This document shows, piece by piece, positions 51,407 through 60,353 of a stretch of DNA of 64,000 nt. Positions within the stretch are counted from its first letter, which is position 1, and each line of letters opens with the position of its first letter. This DNA is from Serratia liquefaciens (lineage in GTDB: Bacteria; Pseudomonadota; Gammaproteobacteria; Enterobacterales; Enterobacteriaceae). The notes under the pieces are model-generated. The model was not told the DNA's origin and did not search any database. It was given only the letters and a program-made list of their open reading frames with translations. Position numbers and translations under genes: made by a program. The stretch is from assembly GCA_012719855.1 (NCBI GenBank), contig JAAXZN010000029.1:62001-126000 (forward strand). The letters are read 5' to 3'.

Positions 51407-52327
51407 TCAGTTCACTTTAACCGGCATACCGGAACGGGCTTTGATTGCCGCGTCCACTTCGCTCTGGTTAACCGCTGGGTCCATCATCACTTTGCCCACT
51501 GGCGCAGAGATGGTCAACGGCACCGGATCTTTGGACTGCAGCTGTTCTTCGTTAGCAGAAAGTGGGTTGTGCACTTCAATGTAACGGGAACCGTCCGGCT
51601 CAACGCTGGCTTTGATCGGCTCGTTGATGAACTGCACGCGGGTGCCGACCGGAACGTTTTCAAACAGGAACTTGATGTCGTCAGCACGCAGACGCACACA
51701 GCCATGGCTCACGCGCAGACCGATACCAAAGTTGGCGTTGGTGCCGTGGATGGCATACAGACGACCGACGTACAGCGCGTACAGCCCCATAGGGTTGTCC
51801 GGACCGGCCGGGAATACCGCAGGCAGGATCTCGCCGTCAGCGGCGTATTCTGCGCGCATCTTGGCAGTTGGCGTCCAGGTCGGGCCGTCTTTCTTGCGCT
51901 GCACGGTGGTGGTCCAGTTCAGCGGGGTGTCTTTGCCCAACTGGCCGATACCGATGGGCAACACGATCACGGTGTTGGTGCCTTTCGGGTAGTAGTACAA
52001 ACGCATCTCGGCGCTGTTGATGATGATGCCTTCACGTGGCGCATCCGGCAGGATCAACTGCTGTGGGATGGTCAGAGTGCTGCCCGCCTTCGGCAGGAAA
52101 GGATCCACACCCGGGTTGGCTTCCAGCATATTGCTCAGGCCCATCTGGTATTGAGCGGCAAAGCTCTCCAGCGGCAGCTTGCTGTCTTCCGGTACGGTGA
52201 TTTGGATGTTCTCACCCACCAGACGGCTGTCTTTGGCAGGCAAAGGATATACAACGGCGAAGGCAGCCTGGCTGAAAGCCACCAGTGCCGTAAACAGGGT
52301 TAGGAACGCGCGAATGCTCATTTTCAT
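51407..52327 (-). CDS. ldtB: L,D-transpeptidase LdtB (YbiS)
   Basis: This periplasmic enzyme links Braun lipoprotein to peptidoglycan. At 306 residues it has the exact length of E. coli YbiS and shares long blocks ([75 protein letters not shown]). A signal peptide (ends QAAFA), a LysM-like segment (about 38-88) and the YkuD catalytic domain with SHGCVR nucleophile cysteine are seen. MKMSIRAF at 52327 is chosen by length match; GTG at 52348 would add seven polar residues. Confidence 0.94.
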   Translation of the reverse strand: MKMSIRAFLTLFTALVAFSQAAFAVVYPLPAKDSRLVGENIQITVPEDSKLPLESFAAQYQMGLSNMLEANPGVDPFLPKAGSTLTIPQQLILPDAPREGIIINSAEMRLYYYPKGTNTVIVLPIGIGQLGKDTPLNWTTTVQRKKDGPTWTPTAKMRAEYAADGEILPAVFPAGPDNPMGLYALYVGRLYAIHGTNANFGIGLRVSHGCVRLRADDIKFLFENVPVGTRVQFINEPIKASVEPDGSRYIEVHNPLSANEEQLQSKDPVPLTISAPVGKVMMDPAVNQSEVDAAIKARSGMPVKVN

Positions 52328-52498
52328 CTTCGTGTTGGTAGTGGCCACTGGCAGTTATCAATATAGGTTATGCGGCCATAAATGACCGGATGCGCATTAT
52401 ATGTGCACATCGGCCCAAGTGTGAAACATTACCAGCGCAATATCGAACTTTTTTGTAACCTGGTGCGGCACGGAGAGGTTTTTCTGCGAAAACTGCCG

Positions 52499-53377
52499 TT
52501 AAAGCGCAGCGGCCGGCGGTGACGTTCGGCGAATCGGGATCAGATATTCGCAGCGGATCGCCGTACCGGGTGCGTTGCAAACCTCACCCGGCGTCGGATA
52601 AAAACGCTCGATATCCTGCCCGGGGCGCCGTACGGCTTTCATCATGGGCATCGCGGCTTCATACAGGCGGTCCACGAAGTTTGGCAACTCTTCGACCTGC
52701 CCCTGGTAGGTAAAGCTGGCGTAATCCCCCTGTTCGATCAGCACCTGCTCCCCTTCGGCCTGCTCATCCGCCAGCGCCAGAGTATAGGCCATGCGTTGAC
52801 CATCAAGCTGTCGGCTGTCCGCTTCCAGGCTGGTGAGGCCGTAGACCACCGCCGGTGGCGCAACTTCGGGTTGCAGCACCTGGTTCCAGACATACTGGCG
52901 CAGCTCATTTTTCGAACGTTGCATTTGCCCCAGAGTGCAGCAGCGGCGCTGGGTACGTCCCACCAGCTGCATGGCCGGCAGAGTGACAATATCCCCCTGC
53001 GGCAATGGGCCTTCTGCCATCCGCAGCGGCGGCTGCATGCCGTGGCTGGACCAATCCGCACTGCGGCGATAGCCGGCCGGTGGCAAACCAAACTGTTTTT
53101 TGAAGCAACGGGTGAAGGTCTGCTGGGAATCGAACTGGTACTTATCGGCAATGCAGGCCACGCCGGTATGGGTGAGCCGCAGCTCACGCGCGGCGGCGGT
53201 CAAACGCCTGCGCCGGGCGTAGGTGCCCAGAATATGGCCGGTCAACTGCTTGAACAGCCGTTGCAAATGCCATTTGGAATAACCGGATTTGGCGGCGATA
53301 TCGTCCAGCGTCAGCGGCTGGTCGAGGTTTGCTTCAATCCAGGCCAGCAGTTGCGCAATTACCTGTTGCTGATACAT
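52499..53377 (-). CDS. AraC-family regulator, Rob/SoxS-like with GyrI-type ligand domain
   Basis: The 292-residue protein has an N-terminal pair of helix-turn-helix units (about 1-105: LTLDDIAAKSGYSKWHLQRLFKQLTGHILGTYARRRRLTAAARELR and IADKYQFDSQQTFTRCFKKQFGLPPAGYRR) as in Rob, SoxS and MarA, followed by a GyrI-like small-molecule domain (about 125-285), ending AIRCEYLIPIR. Rob itself is 289 residues; this may be Rob or a paralogue, and the gene next to it argues for a paralogue. It lies 16 bases after a small conserved gene on the same strand. Confidence 0.83.
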   Translation of the reverse strand: MYQQQVIAQLLAWIEANLDQPLTLDDIAAKSGYSKWHLQRLFKQLTGHILGTYARRRRLTAAARELRLTHTGVACIADKYQFDSQQTFTRCFKKQFGLPPAGYRRSADWSSHGMQPPLRMAEGPLPQGDIVTLPAMQLVGRTQRRCCTLGQMQRSKNELRQYVWNQVLQPEVAPPAVVYGLTSLEADSRQLDGQRMAYTLALADEQAEGEQVLIEQGDYASFTYQGQVEELPNFVDRLYEAAMPMMKAVRRPGQDIERFYPTPGEVCNAPGTAIRCEYLIPIRRTSPPAAAL

Positions 53378-53393
53378 GGCGCTTCCTTATTAA

Positions 53394-53789
53394 TTATTGT
53401 TCCCGTGGCTCGAGCAGGCGCTGTGCCAGCTCATGAGCCTGCTGCTCACTGGCCACCACCATCACCGGGTAGCCCCAGAAACGGCTGGCGAAATCGACAA
53501 ACCCTTCCGCTGCCTGGCGGCGCACGTCGTCCGGCTCGATCAGCACCATGCCTTTTACCCACTGCGCCAGCGCCTCGCGGTGATCGCGTTTCCACAAGGC
53601 GACCTGGGTGCGCTCGTCGCGATCCTGCTCGCCGCTCTCATCCATACGACGATCGCAAAGCAGCACAAACGGCTGTTCTCGCTGCAGCAAGGTGCTGAAT
53701 TCGGCAAATTCGGCGAGGGTATCTTTCGGTTCACCGGCGGCTTGCTGACGCATCCAGACCAGCGGGAAGGTTGCAGAGTCTAATGACAT
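53394..53789 (-). CDS. Conserved cytosolic protein of unknown function beside the Rob-like regulator
   Basis: This acidic, soluble 131-residue protein has no signal peptide or membrane segment. It has a regular alternation of helices and strands (FVLLCDRRMDESGEQDRDERTQVALWKRDHREALAQWVKGMVLIEPDD), resembling a small alpha/beta fold. TAGGAGAAGTCTC precedes the ATG at 53789, chosen over an extension of 21 codons. It forms a two-gene unit with the Rob-like regulator. I do not recognise the family. Confidence 0.65.
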   Translation of the reverse strand: MSLDSATFPLVWMRQQAAGEPKDTLAEFAEFSTLLQREQPFVLLCDRRMDESGEQDRDERTQVALWKRDHREALAQWVKGMVLIEPDDVRRQAAEGFVDFASRFWGYPVMVVASEQQAHELAQRLLEPREQ

Positions 53790-53905
53790 GAGACTTCTCC
53801 TAAGAGTTCGAAAACGTGCGCTTATTTTATCGACGACCGCACTAGACCACATTGCGCAATCAGGACATAATATTGCTCTATTGCGCCAATTTGAGAATTA
53901 TTCTC

Positions 53906-54724
53906 ATGAACTTCGTCACCCCGCTAAGTTTCGATATCGATCTAGTGCCTCGAGCGATTTTCGCCGTACCGGGTTCCACCGTTAACAAAGACTGGGAAGT
54001 CAGTCATCACCGGCACCAAAAAGCACAGTTGATTTATACGATGCGCGGCATGATCCGATGTGAAGTGGAAAGCGGGCTATGGCTGGTACCACCACAGTGC
54101 GCACTTTGGATGCCCAGCAACGTGCTGCACAACGCTCAGGGAACCGGTGCTACCGAATGCTACTGCCTGTTTGTCGATCAGGATGCTATTGCGGGCCTGC
54201 CGACCCACTGTTGCACGCTGGCCGTTTCGCCATTGCTGCGCGAACTGTTGTTGCAGGCCAGCGGTTTTGACCCGCAGTATGACGAGCAAGGCACTGAAGG
54301 GCGGCTGATTGGCGTACTCTTGGATCAATTGGTCAACGCGCCGATTGAGAATTTGCACCTGCCGGTTTCTAATGACGCCCGCATTCGCCAATTGACCGAG
54401 CGCCTGCTGGCCGATCCGGCGGACAAAGCCACCCTCAGCCAATGGGCTCAGCGCATCGGCATGAGCGAACGCACCCTCAACCGTACCCTGCAGCAGCAAA
54501 TGGGCATGAGCTTTGGCCACTGGCGACGGCAGTTGCACGTGATGCTGGCGCTGCAACGCCTGACCATGGGGGAGACCGTACAGCGGGTGGCGCTGGATCT
54601 GGGCTATGAGAGTGCCAGTGGCTTCGTCACCATGTTCCGCAAAGCGGTGGGCAAACCGCCGGCACGCTATCTGGCGGAGAAAACCGCCGCGGGTCGACCT
54701 CAGGGCACTTGGATCTCCCTGTGA
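53906..54724 (+). CDS. AraC-family regulator with cupin sensor
   Basis: The 272-residue protein has an N-terminal cupin (about 30-110: HHRHQKAQLIYTMRGMIRCEVESGLWLVPPQCALWMPSNVLHNAQ) and a C-terminal AraC pair (about 175-265: LSQWAQRIGMSERTLNRTLQQQMGMSFGHWRRQLHVMLALQRLTMGETVQRVALDLGYESASGFVTMFRKAVGKPP). The layout is that of NimR (YeaM)-type repressors of efflux genes, but no transporter is adjacent. The ATG at 53906 is chosen; a palindrome GAGAATTATTCTC overlaps its upstream edge and may be its own operator. It is divergent from the Rob-linked gene. Confidence 0.83.
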   Translation: MNFVTPLSFDIDLVPRAIFAVPGSTVNKDWEVSHHRHQKAQLIYTMRGMIRCEVESGLWLVPPQCALWMPSNVLHNAQGTGATECYCLFVDQDAIAGLPTHCCTLAVSPLLRELLLQASGFDPQYDEQGTEGRLIGVLLDQLVNAPIENLHLPVSNDARIRQLTERLLADPADKATLSQWAQRIGMSERTLNRTLQQQMGMSFGHWRRQLHVMLALQRLTMGETVQRVALDLGYESASGFVTMFRKAVGKPPARYLAEKTAAGRPQGTWISL

Positions 54725-54735
54725 AATAACCAGAC

Positions 54736-54760
54736 AAAAAGGCCGGCAACGAGGCCGGCC
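54736..54760 (-). terminator. Terminator of the porin gene
   Basis: GGCCGGC and GCCGGCC form the stem at 54741-54760; on the minus strand five T follow. It is 21 bases after the porin stop. On the plus strand it also follows the AraC gene by 16 bases, so it serves the convergent pair. Confidence 0.75.
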
Positions 54761-54781
54761 TGGAAAGTTTGTGCGGGGGGA

Positions 54782-55918
54782 TCAGAAGTCGTAGAACACC
54801 GTCACCCAGGTGGAGTCCGGTTCGTTGTCGCTGCTGTTGGCCAGCGTCCGTTCCACATACACCGACAGGCCGTAGCCGATAGTGGTACCTGCCCCGAGGT
54901 ATACGTGATTGGCGTGGTACTCTTCGTCGCCCTTCAATTGCAGCGAGTCCGCAGCCACATAAGGTTGGATCGATTTCAGGAAAGGCTTGTCGATATTAAA
55001 GGTATAACCGACAAAACCTTCCACCCCGTAACCGCTCCCGGCGAAATAATGCGACAAGGTACGTTCACGGGTGCTGGGCACATAGTCTTTGTAATAGCTG
55101 GCGGTCCCGACGATATACCAGTTATTGGGTTGCCAGGTCAGCGCGGTGCCGGACAACTGCTGGTGATACTCTTTCTCGTTATATTGGTTGTCTTTGATTT
55201 TTGCGTCGGTGTAGCTGTAAGCCGCGCTTACCGTTAATGTTTTCGTCGCCTTATAATCGACCCCCACCCCGCCGCCACCTTTGCGGCGATAGCTGAGATT
55301 ATCCGCCGTGTGCAACTCGTCCTCCGGCAATAAATAGTTGGCGTATAAGGTGACCGGTCCAAAATCATTGGTGTATTTCAGGCTGTTCTTCGGTTTATTA
55401 CCCCCGTCGTAGTCGCCGGAAATACCAATACCGGTGCCGCCCGCATGCCCATCGTTATCCCAGACGTCGCTTTTAATGCCGACAACCGAATAATAAATGC
55501 CGTATTGGTGGCCAAAGGTTAAGGTGCCGTAGCGGTCATCTTTGAAGCCGCCATACAGCTGGCGCTGATAGTCGCGTTTGCCGTCTTCGTTGTAGTGGCC
55601 GTCCCAACTCAGCGCATGTGCCAGATCGACACCCCACTCGTAGTAGCCGATAACCGAGGTATCCTGCGTCAGCGCATAGTCGCCGCTAAAGCGAAAACGC
55701 GTGCCGCCGTCGTGACCATTTTTATAATACCCCGGCTCCGGGCCATTATTAAATATCCACTCGGGGCGAATACTGCCGCCGACTTTCAAACTCAGTGGTG
55801 CCAGCAACACATTGCTTTGCGGGTTTTTATCCAGAATGGTGATTTCTGCCTGCGCGCCGGCGGATAACGCCGACAGCACAACGCCGCCAATGAATATTGG
55901 CGTTTTTATATATCTCAT
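54782..55918 (-). CDS. Outer-membrane porin (general porin family)
   Basis: The 378-residue beta-barrel protein has a signal peptide (MRYIKTPIFIGGVVLSALSAGAQA) and many short amphipathic strands with aromatic ends, finishing STWVTVFYDF with the C-terminal phenylalanine that signals barrel assembly. RFRFSGDYALTQDTSVIGYYEWGVD and YGTLTFGHQYGIYYSVVG resemble loop-3 regions of enterobacterial porins, but the sequence is distant from OmpC/OmpF. Glycine-rich loops (GGTGIGISGDYDGG, RKGGGGVGVDYKATK) are notable. Solute specificity is unknown. Confidence 0.82.
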   Translation of the reverse strand: MRYIKTPIFIGGVVLSALSAGAQAEITILDKNPQSNVLLAPLSLKVGGSIRPEWIFNNGPEPGYYKNGHDGGTRFRFSGDYALTQDTSVIGYYEWGVDLAHALSWDGHYNEDGKRDYQRQLYGGFKDDRYGTLTFGHQYGIYYSVVGIKSDVWDNDGHAGGTGIGISGDYDGGNKPKNSLKYTNDFGPVTLYANYLLPEDELHTADNLSYRRKGGGGVGVDYKATKTLTVSAAYSYTDAKIKDNQYNEKEYHQQLSGTALTWQPNNWYIVGTASYYKDYVPSTRERTLSHYFAGSGYGVEGFVGYTFNIDKPFLKSIQPYVAADSLQLKGDEEYHANHVYLGAGTTIGYGLSVYVERTLANSSDNEPDSTWVTVFYDF

Positions 55919-56500
55919 TATTACCCCTGCCCGAAAAATTATTTTTATAAATACGGTGGTCTTAAGCCACGCATAAACAATTACCCGATGTGTGCAAATG
56001 ACGCAAGTTATAAAAATTCATGTCATAACCTGAGATTATTCACCACCGGATGACTTTTTCACCCTAAAAGTATTCAACTGTAATTCAATGCAAGACAATG
56101 TAATTAACCGCTCATATAACGTACAAAATGAGGTTTTTTAACCCGCAGAAACCTCCGTTATTATCGGGTTTTTATTATAAGAGATAACAAATAAATATTA
56201 TTACAGCCACCAAACAATAACGCAGCTAAATTAATTATTTGTTATCTGCCCGCAGGGAAAACCAGGAAACCCACGCGGCGGCAAGGCATCGGCAACCTTC
56301 TGCCCACTCTTCACATTGTGATTTTCACCCCAGCCTGGGTAGAAATCACTCCCCTCCAGCATGAATAATGATTATTATTCGCAAACAGAAGGCCCGGCGC
56401 GACGCGACCGGCCGGATTTTGCTTTGAATTCAATGTTGAGCTTTTTAGCCTCAGGGCAACCGCCCTGCGGCGACAGGCATTTTAACTCCATGGAGAGGTT
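55919..56500. other. Intergenic region between the porin and yncE
   Basis: No gene is seen in these 582 bases. The left part, up to about 56240, is AT-rich and should hold the porin promoter and its upstream control region; the right part contains the Fur-like box at 56363-56380 before yncE. No further repeat or RNA gene was recognised. Confidence 0.6.
56363..56380. promoter_or_regulatory. Fur-like box upstream of yncE
   Basis: GAATAAT-GATT-ATTATTC is an inverted repeat with perfect seven-base arms and fits the iron-repressor consensus (GATAATGATAATCATTATC) well. It lies 120 bases upstream of the yncE start. E. coli yncE is also reported to rise under iron limitation, so repression by Fur is likely. 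Confidence 0.6.
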
Positions 56501-57577
56501 ATGAACTCTGCAACAACCACCAGCCGCCGCTTTGGCGCACGCGCCGCTTTCCCACTGCTGCTGCTCACTTCAATGCTGTTTTCCGCCCCGCTGCTGGCCC
56601 AGGGCAAGCCGGAACTGCTGCGCAAGCCCGTCGGCAAAGGCGCTTATGAGATGGTCTACAGCCAGGGCGAGAACGCGCTGTATCTGGCCACCTCACAAAG
56701 CCGCAAGCTGGACAAAGGCGGCGTAGTGTATCGTTTGGATCCGCAAACGCTGGATATCACCCAGATCATTCACAACGATATCAAACCTTTCGGCGCGGCC
56801 ATTAACAGCAAAACCGACACGCTATTCTTCGGCAACACCGTCAATAACTCGGTCACGGCCATCGACGGTAAAACCGGTGAGGTTAAAGGCCGCCTGGTGC
56901 TGGATGCGCGTAAACGCTCCGAGACGGTAAAACCGCTGGCACCGCGTGAGCTGGTGGCCGACGCCACCACCGACACCCTGTATATCACCGGGCTGGGTGA
57001 ATCCAGCGTGGTTTGGGTAGTGGACGGCAAAGACCTGACCCTGCGCACCACCATCACCGAAACCGGCAAATACGGTACCGGTCTGGCGCTGGATGCGGCC
57101 GCAAGCCGCCTGTACGTGACCAACGCCGACGGCGAGCTGGTGACTATCGACACCAAAACCAACAAGGTGCTCAGCCGCAAGAAATTGGACGAGTCCAAAG
57201 AGCACTTCTTCCTGAACATCAGCTTGGATCCTGCCACGCATCGCGCCTTTATCACCGACTCCAAGCAAGCACAGGTGCTGGTGGTCGATACCCGCGACGG
57301 CAAGATTTTGAGCAAAATCGACGTGCCGGAATCACTGGCGGTCCTGTTCAACCCGACGCGCAATGAGGTGTATGTCACCCATCGTCAGGCAGGCCAGGTC
57401 AGCGTGATCGACGCCAAGAACTACAAGCTGCTGCAAACCATCAAGACCCCAACCCACCCGAACAGCCTGGCGCTGTCACCGGATGGTCAGACGCTGTACG
57501 TGAGCGTCAAACAGGCTTCAAGCCGTGAGAAAGAAGCCACGGCGCCGGACGACGTGATCCGTATCGCGTTGAAATAA
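56501..57577 (+). CDS. yncE: YncE-family periplasmic beta-propeller protein
   Basis: The 358-residue protein has a signal peptide (LLLLTSMLFSAPLLAQ) and repeated blades of about 42 residues with the pattern ExVYVTxxxxxxVSVIDAKxxKLLxxIxT, giving a seven-bladed propeller as in E. coli YncE, which binds DNA in vitro and is induced under iron restriction. GAGAGG precedes the ATG. It is a single-gene unit behind a Fur-like box and ends in a strong terminator. The physiological role of YncE is not settled. Confidence 0.9.
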   Translation: MNSATTTSRRFGARAAFPLLLLTSMLFSAPLLAQGKPELLRKPVGKGAYEMVYSQGENALYLATSQSRKLDKGGVVYRLDPQTLDITQIIHNDIKPFGAAINSKTDTLFFGNTVNNSVTAIDGKTGEVKGRLVLDARKRSETVKPLAPRELVADATTDTLYITGLGESSVVWVVDGKDLTLRTTITETGKYGTGLALDAAASRLYVTNADGELVTIDTKTNKVLSRKKLDESKEHFFLNISLDPATHRAFITDSKQAQVLVVDTRDGKILSKIDVPESLAVLFNPTRNEVYVTHRQAGQVSVIDAKNYKLLQTIKTPTHPNSLALSPDGQTLYVSVKQASSREKEATAPDDVIRIALK

Positions 57578-57585
57578 CAGCACAA

Positions 57586-57608
57586 GGGCGCCTCGGCGCC
57601 CTTTTTTT
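57586..57608 (+). terminator. Rho-independent terminator after yncE
   Basis: GGGCGCC and GGCGCCC-type arms (57586-57601) pair around a TCG loop and are followed by seven T. It lies nine bases after the yncE stop and also faces the end of the convergent antitoxin gene. Confidence 0.9.
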
Positions 57609-57615
57609 TATCGTT

Positions 57616-57915
57616 TTAAACCCTAAATCCAACGTGTTTGCCATCCGGCAGTTCAATATCCAGCCGCAGTGTTCCGCCCATCGCTTCCACATACCGTTTT
57701 AATGTCGAAATCTTCAGTTCATTGCCACGTTGCTCTATAGCAGCAACAGAGGGTTGCGAAATACCGAGATTATTCGCCAGTGTTTGCTGTGAAATATCCA
57801 GTGCCTCCCGCACCTCATATAAGCGCGTTTCCAGCAGCATTTCCTCTGCCATTTCCTCAATCCGCTGTCTGCTATCAGGGGTACGCGAAGCTAACATTTC
57901 TTTTAAAGTACCCAT
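57616..57915 (-). CDS. XRE-family antitoxin of a HigBA-type module
   Basis: This 99-residue protein has a helix-turn-helix in its second half (EALDISQQTLANNLGISQPSVAAIEQRGNELKISTLKRYVEAMGGTLRLDIELPDG), the arrangement of HigA-type antitoxins of the toxin-first modules. The N-terminal acidic helix region (IEEMAEEMLLETRLYEVRE) should bind the toxin. It follows the toxin gene by three bases. It belongs to a different sequence group from the antitoxin at 10474. Confidence 0.87.
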   Translation of the reverse strand: MGTLKEMLASRTPDSRQRIEEMAEEMLLETRLYEVREALDISQQTLANNLGISQPSVAAIEQRGNELKISTLKRYVEAMGGTLRLDIELPDGKHVGFRV

Positions 57916-57918
57916 TGG

Positions 57919-58269
57919 TTACTCCTCAAAATTACACATCAAATGTTGGGTAAACTGCGCATCGGCAATAGGCAGCATGACTTTGTAAAACCGCTTCTCA
58001 TTGCCTGTCTTGTCGCCAGCACACAAAACGATAGCCTGACGTACAGGATCGAATGCAAAGAAAGCACGAATTGGTCGCCCCTTATGCTGAATTCGCAGCT
58101 CTTTCATATTGGAATGCTGCGATTCCTTCAGCGAATCGACAAATGGGCGGGATAAGTTGGGGCCACCTCTCTCAAGCATCACCAATGCAGCAAGCACCTT
58201 TTCCTGGGTAAGGTCATCTTGCGATACAAACCATCGATCAAACTCTTCCGTTGTTATGACAGTCCACAT
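57919..58269 (-). CDS. HigB/RelE-type toxin
   Basis: This 116-residue RelE-fold protein has WTVITTEEFDRWFVSQDD at the start and MKELRIQHKGRPIRAFFAFDPVRQAIVLCAGDKTGNEKRFYKVM in the core, the phage-derived Gp49/HigB pattern with basic residues expected for mRNA cleavage on the ribosome. It precedes its antitoxin and has an inverted-repeat operator 12 bases upstream. The AT-richer codon use compared with yncE fits recent acquisition. Confidence 0.87.
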   Translation of the reverse strand: MWTVITTEEFDRWFVSQDDLTQEKVLAALVMLERGGPNLSRPFVDSLKESQHSNMKELRIQHKGRPIRAFFAFDPVRQAIVLCAGDKTGNEKRFYKVMLPIADAQFTQHLMCNFEE

Positions 58270-58280
58270 GGCATTCCCTT

Positions 58281-58302
58281 TTTATAGACTACAATCTATA
58301 AA
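58281..58302. promoter_or_regulatory. Inverted-repeat operator of the HigBA-type module
   Basis: TTTATAGA, six bases (CTACAA), then TCTATAAA are perfect eight-base arms, ending 12 bases upstream of the toxin ATG. It would overlap the promoter and mediate autorepression by the antitoxin complex. Confidence 0.65.
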
Positions 58303-58369
58303 TAAGATATAGAGCACAGCCTATAATTACAACGCCATTTTTAAAACTGTACCGCCAAGAACCCTGCTG

Positions 58370-58684
58370 CTATGGCTTCCCCGCCATCTCGCCAGCGTCC
58401 TGAACCACCGCCTTTTTAGTGGCTCGTTGGTAAAGGCACAGCTCTTTGCCCGCTTTGTTATGCATAAACGCCTGCGGATAGCGCCCGGCGATCAACAGGG
58501 CCGAGTAACCGACGTCGTCACCATAATGGATAATGCTGCCGACGGCTTTGGCCCCATGCAAACTGCTGGCTTTCAGGCAGGCGGTTTGCAGTGCTTTATC
58601 GCCGCTGGCCCATGCCGCTTCAGAGGAGGCCCCGACGCTGAACGCCGTCATCACGGCGGCAAACACGATAAAAACTCTGATCAT
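58370..58684 (-). CDS. Small secreted protein of unknown function
   Basis: The 104-residue protein has a signal peptide (MIRVFIVFAAVMTAFSVGASSEA) and a mature part of about 80 residues with two cysteines (TACLKAS, KELCLYQR), which could form a disulfide in the periplasm. The sequence GYSALLIAGRYPQAFMHNKAGKELCLYQRATKKAV is not one I can assign. AGGAGA precedes the start. It stands alone between the HigBA-type module and the glutamine-synthetase-family gene. Confidence 0.65.
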   Translation of the reverse strand: MIRVFIVFAAVMTAFSVGASSEAAWASGDKALQTACLKASSLHGAKAVGSIIHYGDDVGYSALLIAGRYPQAFMHNKAGKELCLYQRATKKAVVQDAGEMAGKP

Positions 58685-58941
58685 TATTTTCTCTCCTTAT
58701 AACGGCGTTCTCAGCAGTATATGCAGCCTTTTATTCTTCAGCCATCAGAACCACGCCCCTTATTTACAGCTTTTTTATTCCGGCCATAAATAAAGTTACG
58801 GCGTTTTTACAGACAGGTTTTAGGGGCGCGGATAACATCATTACATCGCCAATATGGCCTTACGAGACGGATGCCTCATGTGTTTATCCCCTGCCCTGAT
58901 AATAATTTCCCCCGCTGTTTTCATTTATTTCGGGGGCTGCC

Positions 58942-60321
58942 ATGCATGCTAACGTTATTGGTTTTAACCCGCTGCTGGCAGATATTCCCACTTCGCAGGC
59001 GCGTTCATTCCACAAAGAAGTGGAACAGTATTTACAGCGCTACCCGGACACCGAACACGTCGATATTTATCTCAACGATCTGAACGGTCAATTCCGCGGG
59101 AAACGGTTGCCTGTCGCCGAGCTGTTTGCGCTGGATAAAGGCTGTTATTTCCCGCTGTCGATCTACGCCATGGATCTTGGCGGCCAGGTGATCGAAGAGA
59201 GCGGACTGGGCCAACAGGCCGGCGAGCCGGACAGGTTGTGTCTGCCGGTGCCCGGTACGTTGCGGCCCTGCGCCCGCGATCCGCAGCACCATGCCCAATT
59301 GTTGCTGACGATGAAAAATGCCGACGGCGACGCCTGCGAACTGGAACCGCGCGTGGTGCTGCAACAGGTGCTTAAACGCCTGCATGCCAAAGGTTACTTC
59401 CCGGTCGTGGCGGCAGAGCTGGAGTTTTATCTGCAGGATCCGCTGCAGCAACCGGCTGACACCGGACGGTGTCCGACGCAGAGTTTTTCTGTTGATGCGC
59501 CGGAGCGCCACCAGGCATTGCTCAATGACATCGAGCATCAGGCCAGGCTGCAGGCATTGCCGCTGACCGGCGTGGTCGCCGAAGCGGCCTCCGGCCAGTA
59601 TGAGCTGAACCTGCATCACAGCGCTCGCGTGCTGGAGGCCTGCGATCAGGTGCTGGCCCTGAAGCGGCTGACGCGCCAGATCGCCGAGAAACACCACCAG
59701 CACGCCTGCTTTATGGCCAAACCCTGTGCCCAGGCCGCCGGCAGCGGTTTGCATTTTCACATCAGCCTGCAGGATGAACAGGGCAATAACCTGTTGGCCA
59801 GCCCGCCGGGCGAGTTGAGCGCCACCATGACGCAGGTGATGGCGGGCATGCTGGCGCTGATGCCGGCCTCGATGGCGATATTCGCGCCAAACGTTAACGC
59901 GTTCCGCCGCTTTCGCCCCGGCATGCACGTGCCGCTGCGCGCCTCCTGGGGGCACAACAACCGCACGGTGGCGCTGCGTTTGCCCTGCGCCGACAATGCC
60001 AACCAGCGCATCGAATACCGGCTGGCCGGGGCCGATGCCAACCCGTATCTGGCCGTAGCGACGATGCTAAGCGGCATGCTGTATGGGCTGGAGCACGCGC
60101 AGCTCCTGCCACCGGCGGCCTGCGGCAACGGCTATGAAAATGGCGACGCGGTGGCACTGCCGCTCAGCCAGCAGGAGGCATTGGCGTTGTTCCGGCAGAC
60201 CCCACCGTTGCAGGAAAGCCTCGGCCCGGCGTTTGCCGCGCTGTGGCACACCTGCAAGAGCGCCGAGCTGCGCCGCTTTGAAGCGCAGGTCACCGAAGCG
60301 GAAACCCGCTGGATGCTCTAA
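58942..60321 (+). CDS. Glutamine-synthetase-family enzyme (gamma-glutamylamine synthetase, PuuA-like)
   Basis: This 459-residue ATP-dependent ligase belongs to the PuuA branch of the glutamine synthetase fold, which joins glutamate to an amine such as putrescine or ethanolamine. The grasp and catalytic domains show VVAAELEFYLQ, SGQYELNLHHS and GSGLHFHISLQDEQGNN with metal-binding Glu and His, then RPGMHVPLRASWGHNNRTVALRLPCADNANQRIEYRLAGADANPYLAVATMLSGMLYGLE. GGGGG precedes the ATG. It shares a transcript with the GT20-like half gene 32 bases downstream. The amine is not identified, and puuBCD are not adjacent. Confidence 0.87.
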   Translation: MHANVIGFNPLLADIPTSQARSFHKEVEQYLQRYPDTEHVDIYLNDLNGQFRGKRLPVAELFALDKGCYFPLSIYAMDLGGQVIEESGLGQQAGEPDRLCLPVPGTLRPCARDPQHHAQLLLTMKNADGDACELEPRVVLQQVLKRLHAKGYFPVVAAELEFYLQDPLQQPADTGRCPTQSFSVDAPERHQALLNDIEHQARLQALPLTGVVAEAASGQYELNLHHSARVLEACDQVLALKRLTRQIAEKHHQHACFMAKPCAQAAGSGLHFHISLQDEQGNNLLASPPGELSATMTQVMAGMLALMPASMAIFAPNVNAFRRFRPGMHVPLRASWGHNNRTVALRLPCADNANQRIEYRLAGADANPYLAVATMLSGMLYGLEHAQLLPPAACGNGYENGDAVALPLSQQEALALFRQTPPLQESLGPAFAALWHTCKSAELRRFEAQVTEAETRWML

Positions 60322-60353
60322 CCCCTATTCGTAACCTGAACAAGGAAAGCAGC

